Shown one piece after another: positions 39,180 to 49,433 of a stretch of 64,000 nucleotides of DNA (position 1 is its first letter; each line of letters opens with the position of its first letter). Location: contig NZ_CP050191.1 of assembly GCF_011745145.1 (NCBI RefSeq), forward strand, positions 4,785,433-4,849,432, given 5' to 3'. This DNA comes from Mycobacterium sp. DL440 (GTDB taxonomy: Bacteria; Actinomycetota; Actinomycetes; Mycobacteriales; Mycobacteriaceae). Made by a program: the position numbers and the translations under genes. The notes under the pieces were generated by a model. The model made no database searches and was not told the origin of the DNA. It was given only the letters and a program-made list of their open reading frames with translations.

Positions 39180-40049
39180 ATGTGCGGAATCGTGGGGCTA
39201 CACCTGCGCACACCGGAGCTATATCCGCGCCTTGGCGAACTGCTCGCCGCCATGCTCGGCGAGATGTCCGACCGCGGCGCCGATTCGGCGGGAATCGCGG
39301 TCTACGGAGACCCGGAGTGGTCACCGTACGGGCAGGGCTGCGTCTCGGTGACGGATGTCTCGGAACCACCCGACCTGGGTCCGGATGTGGATGTGGTGCA
39401 GGTCGATTCGACCTATCTGCTGTCGGCCGACATGGATTCCGAGGAACTGCTGGGCCAGGTGCGGGCCGCCTACCCGGCCGCACTGATCTCCGGGTTCGGC
39501 GCCGATCTGGCGGTGCTCAAAGGGGTCGGTCACCCCCGTGCCCTTACCGAGGCCTGGGGCTTGTCCAAGGCGCAGGGCTGGCAGGGGGTCGGGCATACCC
39601 GGATGGCCACCGAGTCCGCGGTGACGCCGTCGGGCTGCCACCCGTACACCGTCGGCCCCGGACAGTGCCTGGTGCACAACGGATCTTTCGCCAACCACGC
39701 CACCATTCGCCGAGACCTGCGCCGGGCCGGTGTGGCGTTCGACAGCGAGAACGACACCGAGGTGGGCGCCCGGTTCGTGGCGGAACAACTGGCCGCGGGC
39801 CGCGATGTGGCGACTGCGCTCAAGGAACTCTGCGCCACCTTTGACGGCTTCTACACCCTGCTGGTCTCCGATCACGACTCGTTCGCGGTGGTACGTGACG
39901 CCATCGCCTGCAAGCCCGCGGTGATCGCCGAGACCGCCGACTGGGTGGCGATGGCCAGTGAGTATCGCGCGCTGGCCGGGCTGCCCGGAGTTGAGCAGGC
40001 ACGCATTTGGGAACCGGAACCGGAGGTGGTCTACGCATGGAGACGATAG
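39180..40049 (+). CDS. Class II glutamine amidotransferase subunit (GlxB/MgsA-like)
   Basis: A 289-residue Ntn-type amidotransferase domain starting MCGIVGLHL, so Cys2 is the catalytic nucleophile. RGADSAGIAVYG, GHTRMATESAV and LVHNGSFANH are the conserved glutaminase motifs. It corresponds to the N-terminal domain of glutamate synthase as a separate subunit, releasing ammonia or an amine from an amide donor. AAAGGAG precedes the ATG. The 3' end overlaps the next gene by 13 nt. Confidence 0.87.
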   Translation: MCGIVGLHLRTPELYPRLGELLAAMLGEMSDRGADSAGIAVYGDPEWSPYGQGCVSVTDVSEPPDLGPDVDVVQVDSTYLLSADMDSEELLGQVRAAYPAALISGFGADLAVLKGVGHPRALTEAWGLSKAQGWQGVGHTRMATESAVTPSGCHPYTVGPGQCLVHNGSFANHATIRRDLRRAGVAFDSENDTEVGARFVAEQLAAGRDVATALKELCATFDGFYTLLVSDHDSFAVVRDAIACKPAVIAETADWVAMASEYRALAGLPGVEQARIWEPEPEVVYAWRR

Positions 40050-40720
40050 TCGGGTTCGATTTGCGCACAACGTCATTGCGTGAGGTCAACGCTGCGTTAC
40101 ATCAACCGGGGGCCGAAGGTGACTACGTCATCGCCCATCCCGACGGCGCACACAATGTGGCCGTCGGCCTCAACACCCCGGTGCGCGTGACCGTCGAAGG
40201 CCATGTCGGCTACTACGCCGCGGGAATGAACCAGATCGCTGAGATCACCATCAACGGCAACGCCGGGACCGGGGTCGCCGAGAACATGATGAGCGGCACG
40301 GTGCGCGTCACCGGTAATGCCTCGCAGTCCGCGGGCGCCACCGCGCACGGCGGGCTGTTGGTCATCGAGGGGGATGCGGCCGCACGCTGCGGCATCTCGA
40401 TGAAGGGCGTGGACATCGTGGTGGGCGGCAGCATCGGCCACATGAGCGCGTTCATGGCTCAGGCCGGCCGGCTGGTGGTGCGCGGCGATGCAGGGGAAGC
40501 CCTGGGCGATTCGATCTACGAGGCTCGCATCTACGTGCGCGGCGAGGTGGCCTCGCTGGGTGCGGACTGTATCGCCAAGCCGCTGCGCGCCGAGCACCAC
40601 GCCGAACTCGCGGAGTTGTTGGCAGCGGCGGGGTTTGACGACGACACGGCGGCCTACACCCGCTACGGCTCGGCCCGAAACCTTTACCACTTCCACGTCG
40701 ACAATGCGAGTGAGTACTGA
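40037..40720 (+). CDS. Glutamate synthase C-terminal domain-like subunit (GlxC/MgsB-like)
   Basis: A 227-residue right-handed beta-helix protein with the GXGXG-type repeats of the glutamate synthase C-terminal (GltB3/FwdC) domain: GYYAAGMNQIAEITINGNAG, GGLLVIEGDAA, GRLVVRGDAG. The start is the ATG at 40037 with GGAGG ten bases upstream. Its stop shares one base with the ATG of the following FMN subunit (TGATG). Confidence 0.85.
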   Translation: METIVGFDLRTTSLREVNAALHQPGAEGDYVIAHPDGAHNVAVGLNTPVRVTVEGHVGYYAAGMNQIAEITINGNAGTGVAENMMSGTVRVTGNASQSAGATAHGGLLVIEGDAAARCGISMKGVDIVVGGSIGHMSAFMAQAGRLVVRGDAGEALGDSIYEARIYVRGEVASLGADCIAKPLRAEHHAELAELLAAAGFDDDTAAYTRYGSARNLYHFHVDNASEY

Positions 40721-42012
40721 TGCGCGAATCCGCCACCTTCGATCGATCCACGATCGCCGACATCCAACGGGCCGCCGAGACCGGGATCTACGACATCCGC
40801 GGCTGGGGAGCCAAACGCCCACTACCGCATTTTGATGACCTGCTGTTCCTGGGAGCGTCGATGTCGCGCTACCCCTTGGAGGGCTACCGAGAACGCTGCG
40901 GCACCGATGTGGTGCTCGGCGACCGGCACGCCAAACATCCGCTGCACCTGGATATTCCGGTCACCATCGCGGGCATGAGCTTCGGCGCGCTATCCGGGCC
41001 GGCCAAAGAAGCACTGGGCCGCGGGGCCAGCGAGGCAGGCACCTCGACCACCACCGGCGACGGCGGTATGACGCCCGAGGAGCGCGGGCAGAGCAAGCAC
41101 CTGGTGTACCAGTACCTGCCCTCGCGTTACGGGATGAACCCCGACGACCTGCGCAAGGCCGACGCCATCGAGGTGGTCCTCGGCCAGGGCGCCAAGCCCG
41201 GCGGCGGCGGAATGCTGCTGGGACAGAAGATCTCCCCGCGGGTGGCGCAGATGCGCACGCTGCCCGAGGGCATCGACCAGCGCAGCGCGTGCCGGCACCC
41301 GGACTGGACCGGCCCCGACGATCTGACCATCAAGATCAACGAGCTGCGGGAGATCACCGATTGGGAGAAACCGATCTATGTGAAGGTCGGGGCCACCCGC
41401 ACCTATTACGACGTGAAGCTGGCCGTACACGCCGGGGCCGATGTGGTGGTGGTCGACGGTATGCAGGGTGGGACCGCGGCCACCCAGGAGGTGTTCATCG
41501 AACACGTCGGCATTCCGACCCTGGCCGCGGTGCCGCAGGCCGTGCAGGCGCTGCAGGAACTGTGCGTGCATAGACAGGTCCAGTTGATCGTGTCCGGCGG
41601 CATTCGCACCGGGGCCGACGTGGCCAAGGCCCTGGCGCTGGGCGCCGATGCCGTGGCCATCGGGACCGCCGCGCTGATCGCCCTTGGCGACAACCACCCC
41701 CGGTATGCCGCTGAGTACGAGAAGCTGGGCAGCGCAGCCGGTTTCTATGACGATTTCCAGGACGGCCGCGACCCGGCCGGGATCACCACGCAGGACCCGG
41801 AGCTGGCCGACCGGTTCGATCCGGTCGAGGGCGGCCGACGGTTGGCCAACTACCTGCGGGTGCTGACGATGGAGGCCCAGACCATCGCCCGGGCCTGCGG
41901 CAAGGCCCACGTCTGCCACCTGGAGCCCGAGGACCTGGTGGCGGTAACCATCGAGGCGGCGGCCATGGCCCGGGTGCCACTGGCCGGCACGAACTGGATT
42001 CCGGGCCAGTGA
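40720..42012 (+). CDS. FMN-binding glutamate synthase central domain subunit (GlxD/MgsC-like)
   Basis: A 430-residue TIM-barrel subunit with the FMN-binding glutamate synthase signature: IAGMSFGALSGPAKEALGRGA, KPGGGGMLLGQKI, VVVVDGMQGGTAATQ and LIVSGGIRTGADVAKALALGADAVAIG. It has cysteines in RACGKAHVCHL near the C-terminus that may carry an iron-sulfur cluster. It catalyses reductive transfer of nitrogen onto 2-oxoglutarate, or onto a glutamate acceptor in N-methylglutamate synthase. The stop overlaps the next GTG. Confidence 0.88.
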   Translation: MRESATFDRSTIADIQRAAETGIYDIRGWGAKRPLPHFDDLLFLGASMSRYPLEGYRERCGTDVVLGDRHAKHPLHLDIPVTIAGMSFGALSGPAKEALGRGASEAGTSTTTGDGGMTPEERGQSKHLVYQYLPSRYGMNPDDLRKADAIEVVLGQGAKPGGGGMLLGQKISPRVAQMRTLPEGIDQRSACRHPDWTGPDDLTIKINELREITDWEKPIYVKVGATRTYYDVKLAVHAGADVVVVDGMQGGTAATQEVFIEHVGIPTLAAVPQAVQALQELCVHRQVQLIVSGGIRTGADVAKALALGADAVAIGTAALIALGDNHPRYAAEYEKLGSAAGFYDDFQDGRDPAGITTQDPELADRFDPVEGGRRLANYLRVLTMEAQTIARACGKAHVCHLEPEDLVAVTIEAAAMARVPLAGTNWIPGQ

Positions 42013-43196
42013 CCCCCACTGCGGACGTCGTCATCGTCGGCGGCGGACTGGAAGGCGCCGCGGCGGCCTGGGCCCTGAGCCAACGGGGCGTCACCGACGT
42101 GACTGTCCTGGAGCGCAATACCGTCGGCTCAGGGATGACCGGCAAGTCCAGCGGAATCGTGCGCTGCCACTACGGGGTCAGCTCGCTGGCTGCGATGGCC
42201 ACTGTCGGCCTCGAGGTGTTCGAAAAAGCCGAGCAGTATTTCGGCACCGACATCGGCTTCCGGCAGACCGGCTACGTCGTCGGCGTCGGTGAAGCCAACG
42301 TCGACAACCTGCGCAAGAGCCTGGCCGCCCAACGCGAGGTCGGGGTGCAGACCGAGGAGATCGACGCCGCCGAGGTGGCCAAGCTGTGGCCGTGGGCCGA
42401 TCTGGAACCGTTCGCCGCTTTCGGCTGGGAGCCTCGCGGCGGCTACGGCGACGCATACCAGACCGCGCAAGCGTTCGCGGTGTCGGCGAGGGCCGCCGGG
42501 GTGCGAATCCGCCAGGGCGCCAACGTGACCGGCCTGGTGCTCGACGAAAACCGGGTCACCGGCGTCCGATTGGCCGACGGCACACAGGTTTCGGCAGGCA
42601 CCGTCGTCATCGCCACCGGCGCATGGACCCGGCCGTTCCTGACGCCCTACGGCGTCGACGTGCCGATCAAGGTGGTTCGCGAGCAGATCGTCACCATTTC
42701 ACCCGGAGTGCCGATCGGAACCGTCCCGGTGTTCTCCGACCTGGTGTCACTGCAATACGTCCGCCCCGAACTCGGTGGGGAGATCCTGTTCGGCAACAGC
42801 GATCTGGCGCACTGTGAGCCTGCCGACCCGGACGATTACCTGAACCGGGCGAGTGACGGCTTCATCGACCTGACCGTCGACAAGGTGGGTACCCGATTTC
42901 CCGGCTTCGGCGACGCGGCGATCACCGGCAGCTACGCCGGCTGCTACGACGTCACCCCGGACTGGAACCCGGTCATCTCCACGACCGGTATCGACGGCCT
43001 GATCGTGGCAGCCGGATTCAGCGGACACGGCTTCAAGATCGCTCCGGCGGTCGGCAAGCTGGTCGCCGACCTTGTTACCGAGGGCCGCAGCTCCGACCCG
43101 CGGATACCCGAGACAGATTTCCGGTTGGCCCGGTTCGCAGAGGACAATTTGCTCAAGAGCCGGTACCCGTACGTCGGGGCCGGGGAGATGCGATAG
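42009..43196 (+). CDS. FAD-dependent amino-acid/sarcosine-type oxidoreductase (DAO family)
   Basis: A 395-residue flavoprotein with the Rossmann motif DVVIVGGGLEGAAAAWALSQ, GKSSGIVRCHYG near the flavin, and GLIVAAGFSGHGFKIAPAVGK at the C-terminus, all typical of sarcosine oxidase beta/DadA-like enzymes. The cluster context suggests oxidation of an N-methyl amino acid such as N-methylglutamate (inference). The GTG overlaps the previous stop (GTGA). Confidence 0.87.
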   Translation: MTPTADVVIVGGGLEGAAAAWALSQRGVTDVTVLERNTVGSGMTGKSSGIVRCHYGVSSLAAMATVGLEVFEKAEQYFGTDIGFRQTGYVVGVGEANVDNLRKSLAAQREVGVQTEEIDAAEVAKLWPWADLEPFAAFGWEPRGGYGDAYQTAQAFAVSARAAGVRIRQGANVTGLVLDENRVTGVRLADGTQVSAGTVVIATGAWTRPFLTPYGVDVPIKVVREQIVTISPGVPIGTVPVFSDLVSLQYVRPELGGEILFGNSDLAHCEPADPDDYLNRASDGFIDLTVDKVGTRFPGFGDAAITGSYAGCYDVTPDWNPVISTTGIDGLIVAAGFSGHGFKIAPAVGKLVADLVTEGRSSDPRIPETDFRLARFAEDNLLKSRYPYVGAGEMR

Positions 43197-43210
43197 ACGG
43201 GGGCGAACAG

Positions 43211-43855
43211 GTGAGTGACGTCCCGCTGCTCCGCAACACGGGCACGGCTCGCGAACGCGATCCGAACGAACCGGTCGAGGAACTGGAATTCGAGGCGGCG
43301 ATCGGGCGCAATGTGCGTCGATTGCGTCAGCAGCACGGGCTGACTGTCGCCGACATGGCCTCCCGGGTGGGCATCTCCAAGGCGATGCTCTCCAAGATCG
43401 AGAACGCCCAGACCTCGTGCAGCCTGTCCACCCTGGCCTTACTCGCCAAGGGGCTCGACGTCCCGGTGACCAGCCTGTTCCGCGGCGCGGACGTCGAACG
43501 TCCGGCAGCATTCGTCAAGGCGGGCACCGGCCCGGACATCGTGCGCAACGGCACCAAGCAGGGCCACGAATATCAACTGCTCAGCTCTTTGCGCGGTGAG
43601 CACAAACGCCTGGAATGCCTGCACGTCACGCTGACCGAGAAGAGCCAGACCTACCCGCTGTTCCAGCATCCCGGAACCGAGTTCCTCTACATGCTCGAAG
43701 GCGTCATGGACTACACCCACAGCCGCTCGGTATATCGACTGCAGCCAGGCGACTCGCTACAGATTGACGGGGAAGGCGCTCACGGACCGGTTGACCTGAT
43801 CGAACTGCCGATCCGGTTCCTGTCGGTGATCGCCTTCCCCGATTCGCAGGTGTGA
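43211..43855 (+). CDS. XRE-family regulator with C-terminal cupin
   Basis: A 214-residue regulator with an XRE helix-turn-helix (about residues 31-86: IGRNVRRLRQQHGLTVADMASRVGISKAMLSKIENAQ) and a C-terminal cupin sensor domain (PLFQHPGTEFLYMLEGVMDY, RLQPGDSLQIDGEGAHGP). PuuR-type members control amine and amino-acid catabolism, which fits its position as last gene of the amine/glutamate operon. Its last 62 bp recur at 44992-45053. Confidence 0.87.
   Translation: MSDVPLLRNTGTARERDPNEPVEELEFEAAIGRNVRRLRQQHGLTVADMASRVGISKAMLSKIENAQTSCSLSTLALLAKGLDVPVTSLFRGADVERPAAFVKAGTGPDIVRNGTKQGHEYQLLSSLRGEHKRLECLHVTLTEKSQTYPLFQHPGTEFLYMLEGVMDYTHSRSVYRLQPGDSLQIDGEGAHGPVDLIELPIRFLSVIAFPDSQV
43793..43854 (+). 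repeat. 62-bp direct repeat, copy 1 (end of XRE-cupin gene)
   Basis: This is the coding end of the XRE-cupin gene (DLIELPIRFLSVIAFPDSQV). It recurs with three substitutions at 44992-45053, on the other side of the transglycosylase gene. Confidence 0.9.
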
Positions 43856-43914
43856 GCCGACACCCGGTACGTCGGGAGTTGGCAGGCAGCGGCGCAAATG
43901 TCACTGTTGTGGCT

Positions 43915-44976
43915 ATGCGCCACCGTGCCCGTCGAGCGGCCCGCGACGCGTCTACCTGCCTCGCCGTGATCGTTCGGATGGTGTTGACCAGCGCGGTCGC
44001 CGTCGCGCCCAGCCTGGTCAGCCTGGTCCAGGAGAACCGGGTACGGCCGGTGGCCGCGGTCCTGCCGTTGCCCGACCTCGCCGGCCAGCCCTGGGCGGCG
44101 GCGCCGTCGGCGCGTCCAACTACCGCGGCGCCGGCTAACACGGGGCCACCGCCGCCCCCGGAGGTTCAGGCACCGGGCGCGGTGCACATCCCCGCGATCG
44201 CACTGGCGGCCTACCAGAACGCGGACGCCATGATGGCGCAGAGCCAACCCGACTGCGGTGTGACCTGGAACCTGCTCGCCGGGATCGGGTATGTCGAGTC
44301 CACGCATGCGTTCGGCGGCGCCGCCGACGAACGCGGTGACCCTGTCAGTCCCATCTATGGCCCCGCCCTCGACGGCTCACTGCCGGGCAACGAGATCATC
44401 GTCGCCGGCAGCTTCGGCGGCGGCACGACCTACGCTCGCGCGCAGGGGCCCATGCAGTTCCTGCCGACCACGTGGCTGCTGCACGGCGCCGACGGCGACC
44501 GCGACGGTCGGGCCGATCCGCACAACCTCTTCGATGCCACCCTGGCCGCGGCCCGCTACCTCTGCAGTGACGGTGCGGACCTGCGCGACCGGGCGCACCT
44601 GACCGCCGCGGTGCTGCGCTACAACCACTCCATGGCCTACGTCGCCAACGTGCTGGGCTGGGCGCGGGCCTACGCCACCGGTGTGGCTCCGGTGAACCTG
44701 CCGCCGCTCACCGCGCCGCGGCCGCCGAGCGTCGCTGTTCGCGCGGTCGACGGCCCCGCATCGGCCTCCGGGTCGGCTGAAACCGCCACCGCCACGCCGG
44801 ACAAGACCGTGCGTCGAGACGACCACGGCGACACCGGTTCAGCGACACCCCGGCCGGGATCTTCGGTGACACGCACGGGCTCCACAAACACGAGCACGAG
44901 CGGGTCCCGGCACAGCACCGGCACAGCCACACCCAAGGTCAAGTTCGGCAATGGCCGTTCCGGCGGTGCGCGCTGA
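43915..44976 (+). CDS. Exported lytic transglycosylase (MltB-like)
   Basis: A 353-residue exported murein transglycosylase-type protein. It has a basic n-region and hydrophobic segment (RMVLTSAVAVAPSLVSLV), a Pro-rich linker, and a lytic domain with the catalytic glutamate in GIGYVESTHAFGG. GPMQFLPTTWLLHG, DPHNLFDATLAAARYLC and VLRYNHSMAYVANVL follow. The tail is Ser/Thr-rich. Such enzymes cleave peptidoglycan to 1,6-anhydro-muropeptides. The ATG at 43915 gives a normal signal region; a GTG at 43852 overlapping the XRE stop would add 21 residues. The gene lies within a 62-bp direct duplication, so it may be an insertion. Confidence 0.83.
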   Translation: MRHRARRAARDASTCLAVIVRMVLTSAVAVAPSLVSLVQENRVRPVAAVLPLPDLAGQPWAAAPSARPTTAAPANTGPPPPPEVQAPGAVHIPAIALAAYQNADAMMAQSQPDCGVTWNLLAGIGYVESTHAFGGAADERGDPVSPIYGPALDGSLPGNEIIVAGSFGGGTTYARAQGPMQFLPTTWLLHGADGDRDGRADPHNLFDATLAAARYLCSDGADLRDRAHLTAAVLRYNHSMAYVANVLGWARAYATGVAPVNLPPLTAPRPPSVAVRAVDGPASASGSAETATATPDKTVRRDDHGDTGSATPRPGSSVTRTGSTNTSTSGSRHSTGTATPKVKFGNGRSGGAR

Positions 44977-44991
44977 CGCCGCCGGCCGGGC

Positions 44992-45053
44992 GACCTGATC
45001 GAACTGCCGATCCGGTTCCTCTCGGTGATCGCCTTCCCTGATTCACAGGTGTG
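44992..45053 (+). repeat. 62-bp direct repeat, copy 2 (remnant of XRE-cupin gene end)
   Basis: 59 of 62 bases match 43793-43854. No stop follows in the original frame (TGTGGG in place of TGTGAG), and no gene uses the sequence, so it is a relic. Together the two copies enclose the transglycosylase gene. Confidence 0.9.
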
Positions 45054-45137
45054 GGGCTATCCCGGACACCTTCCGCTCATACTGCGTAAACCTCGGGTTG
45101 TTACTTCTGAACGCCGAGCGGGGCATCGAGGAGGCAC

Positions 45138-46514
45138 ATGACCGGCACCGAAGCCGATACGACCACCGTCAACCTGCGCCAGGCGCTGGCAATGGACACG
45201 CCGAAGGCCGTCGAATCGTGGCTCGAGGTCGAGGCTGAACCTGCCGAGCGTGAGCGCCAGATCGCCGGGTTGTCGGCCGCGTCCCGACGTCGGCTGGGCG
45301 AGTTGCTCGACGCCGACAACGGCGCCGAGCTCCTGACGATCATCGACGCGGACCTGGCCGCGAAGGTGCTCAGGGCGATGCCGGACCCGGGCGCCGCCGG
45401 TCTGCTCACCGCGCTGGACGCCCCCCGCGCCGCCGAGATCCTGCGGCGGCTCGACGACTCACGGCGGGATTCGCTGCTTTGCGCCATGGTCGTCGACCGG
45501 GCCCAGGTGCTACGCGGTGTGCTGTCGTGGCCCGAGGAGTCGGTGGCAGCTCATATGCAACCCGACGCCCTGAACGTGGCGTCGACAGCGACCGTGGCGG
45601 AAGCCGTGGACCAGATCCGAGAGCACGTCGCCAACCGGCCCCATGGTTCGGCCGGGGCATACGTCTACGTCGTCGACGCCGCGGACGTACTTCTCGGTGC
45701 GGTCCGGCTACGCGAACTCGTGCTGGCCCCCGCCGAACGGCCGGTTGCCGAATTGCTCGATGAAGTCGTCACTGTCGCACCGTTGACGGACGTCGAGGAC
45801 GCGGCCATGACCCTGATCGATCACCGGCTTGACGAGTTGCCCGTCGTCGACTCCGAAGGCCGATTGCTGGGCGTCCTCACCGAGGACGACGCGGTAGAGA
45901 TCGCCGAGGAGGAGGCGACCGAGGATGCCGAACGTCAGGGCGGTTCGGAACCACTGGAGGTGCCCTACCTCCGCGCCTCGCCATGGCTGCTATGGCGTAA
46001 ACGCATCGTGTGGCTGCTCGTGCTCTTCGCCGCCGAGGCGTACACCGGAACGGTACTGCGGGCGTTCGAGGAGGAGATGGAAGCCGTTGTCGCCCTGGCG
46101 TTTTTCATTCCACTGCTGATCGGCACCGGCGGCAACACCGGCACCCAGATCACCACCACGCTGGTTCGCGCGATGGGCACCGGCCAGATCCGGTTCCGCG
46201 ATGTGCCCGCGATCGTCACCAAGGAGATGTCGACGGGTGCGTTGATCGCTATCGCGATGGCTGCGGCGGCGATGATCCGGGCGTGGACGCTGGGCGTTGG
46301 CCCGGCGGTCACCCTGACCGTGTGCCTGACGGTCGCAGCCATCGTGATGTGGGCATCGCTGGTGTCATCGGTGCTGCCGCTGGCCTTGAAGAAGGTGAAG
46401 GTCGACCCGGCGGTGGTGTCGGCACCGATGATCGCGACCATCGTCGACGGCACCGGACTGATGATCTACTTCTGGATCGCGCACCTCACCCTGCCGCAGC
46501 TGGCGGGCTTGTAA
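45138..46514 (+). CDS. mgtE: Magnesium transporter MgtE
   Basis: A 458-residue Mg2+ channel of the MgtE/SLC41 type. The N-terminal superhelical domain covers about residues 30-140 and paired CBS domains about 140-260 (VTVAPLTDVEDAAMTLIDHRLDELPVVD). Five transmembrane helices follow from about 285, with the pore segment IGTGGNTGTQITTTLVRAM. GAGGAGG precedes the ATG. No conserved M-box riboswitch is recognisable in the 161-bp upstream region, which instead contains the 62-bp relic repeat. Confidence 0.92.
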   Translation: MTGTEADTTTVNLRQALAMDTPKAVESWLEVEAEPAERERQIAGLSAASRRRLGELLDADNGAELLTIIDADLAAKVLRAMPDPGAAGLLTALDAPRAAEILRRLDDSRRDSLLCAMVVDRAQVLRGVLSWPEESVAAHMQPDALNVASTATVAEAVDQIREHVANRPHGSAGAYVYVVDAADVLLGAVRLRELVLAPAERPVAELLDEVVTVAPLTDVEDAAMTLIDHRLDELPVVDSEGRLLGVLTEDDAVEIAEEEATEDAERQGGSEPLEVPYLRASPWLLWRKRIVWLLVLFAAEAYTGTVLRAFEEEMEAVVALAFFIPLLIGTGGNTGTQITTTLVRAMGTGQIRFRDVPAIVTKEMSTGALIAIAMAAAAMIRAWTLGVGPAVTLTVCLTVAAIVMWASLVSSVLPLALKKVKVDPAVVSAPMIATIVDGTGLMIYFWIAHLTLPQLAGL

Positions 46515-46544
46515 GACACGATCGCTGCGATCGGCCACTGATCA

Positions 46545-46760
46545 CTACTCGTAGATGCTGGTGATCCGCTGCGGGCCGTGGTGGTTGTGCCAACCGGGCT
46601 TCATGCCGGGGGCCGGGGTGGCGTAGGTGTCCGGGCTGTAGAGGTTGCCCGAACCCTGGGGGGTCTGCGCAGCGGCGGTGCCCGCCAGGCCGAGTGCGAC
46701 GGCGCCGAAGACGCCTGCGGACAGGATGGGCAGCGCCAGAGCCTTGGTGAACTTATTCAT
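46545..46760 (-). CDS. Small exported protein
   Basis: A 71-residue protein with a Sec signal peptide (about residues 1-31, cleavage near TAAA/QT) and a short mature part rich in Pro, Gly, His and Tyr with no cysteine. AAGG lies about 9 nt before the ATG at 46760; a longer reading to 46820 would add a hydrophilic stretch before the signal and is rejected. It converges on mgtE. No family recognised. Confidence 0.68.
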   Translation of the reverse strand: MNKFTKALALPILSAGVFGAVALGLAGTAAAQTPQGSGNLYSPDTYATPAPGMKPGWHNHHGPQRITSIYE

Positions 46761-46951
46761 GATCGTGAAACCTTCTGTCTCAGTTGATTTTTCGGTTTTC
46801 TTGGCGGATTGTTCGGCCACTGAGACAAGGATGCGATCTGGACGGCCCCAGGTCTGTCCGGCAATCAGGCGATCAACCGGGTGAAGTTGCGTTCCCCCGA
46901 TCGGAGGAAGCGCACGTCAGCTGTGGGTTTTGGCCTGGGTTTGACGCGGAG

Positions 46952-46957
46952 TACAGT
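46952..46957 (+). promoter_or_regulatory. Candidate -10 element for the leuA leader transcript
   Basis: TACAGT matches TANNNT and lies 7 nt before the GTG of the leader peptide at 46965, a leaderless arrangement. Transcription from here would include the attenuator at 46991-47034. Confidence 0.5.
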
Positions 46958-46964
46958 TGAGCGC

Positions 46965-46990
46965 GTGCAGCGGGTGCTCCTTCTCGGACG

Positions 46991-47006
<16 letters not shown>
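46965..47006 (+). CDS. leuA leader peptide with three consecutive Leu codons
   Basis: A 13-residue frame, MQRVLLLGRRDGV, begins with GTG and ends with TGA at 47004-47006. The three adjacent leucine codons (CTC CTT CTC, 46977-46985) sit just before a GC-rich hairpin that ends in five Ts. This is the classic layout of leucine attenuation: ribosome stalling at Leu codons when charged tRNA-Leu is scarce would prevent terminator formation. leuA starts 75 nt further on. Leader peptides rich in Leu have been predicted before leuA in other actinobacteria. Too short for ordinary gene callers. Confidence 0.7.
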
Positions 47007-48920
<1,914 letters not shown>

Positions 48921-48923
48921 CTC

Positions 48924-48947
48924 CCGCCAAAACCGTAGTTTCGGCGG
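48924..48947 (+). terminator. Hairpin after leuA
   Basis: CCGCCAAAAC and GTTTCGGCGG form a 10-bp stem with one G-U pair and a 4-nt loop, 4 nt beyond the leuA stop. There is no T run, so termination would be of the tail-less mycobacterial kind. Confidence 0.5.
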
Positions 48948-49033
48948 TCGAGTCGCCGGGCGTGGGCCACCCGCACGTGGTTAGCTGACGTTCGCGTAGA
49001 TCACTACGCGACCGACAACTGCAAGGAGCGGTT

Positions 49034-49420
49034 ATGGACTGGGGTTCGACTTGGGATTTCCTATGGCATTTCCTGATCATCTTCGCCTGGATCGCCTATT
49101 TGCTGGTCCTGTTCCAGATCCTCACGGACCTGTTCTGGCGTGATCACAAGACCTCCGGCTGGGTCAAGGCCGTGTGGGTGGTCTTCCTGATCGTGTTCCC
49201 GTGGCTCACCGCGCTGGTGTATTTGATCGCCCGCGGTAAGGGCATGTCCGAACGCGCCCAGGCGGCGGCACTGGCGGCCAAGAAGGAGGCCGACTCCTAC
49301 ATCCGCGAGGCGGCAGGACGGTCCCCGGCTCAGGAGATCGCCGACGCCAAGGCTCTGCTGGATGCCGGCACGATCACCCAGGCAGAGTTCGACGGGCTGA
49401 AGGCGAAGGCGCTGGGCTGA
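49034..49420 (+). CDS. Membrane protein with PLDc_N-like and SHOCT domains
   Basis: A 128-residue protein with two transmembrane helices (about residues 8-33 and 44-66) of the phospholipase-D nuclease N-terminal type, then a charged linker and a C-terminal SHOCT motif (EIADAKALLDAGTITQAEFDGLKAKAL). AAGGAG precedes the ATG. SHOCT proteins are often involved in oligomerisation, but no function is established here. Confidence 0.82.
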   Translation: MDWGSTWDFLWHFLIIFAWIAYLLVLFQILTDLFWRDHKTSGWVKAVWVVFLIVFPWLTALVYLIARGKGMSERAQAAALAAKKEADSYIREAAGRSPAQEIADAKALLDAGTITQAEFDGLKAKALG

Positions 49421-49433
49421 AATCCGAGCGGAG

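Noticed and set aside
44977..45137. M-box magnesium riboswitch before mgtE
   Set aside because: The interval is too short once the 62-bp relic repeat is removed, and no conserved M-box helices were recognised.
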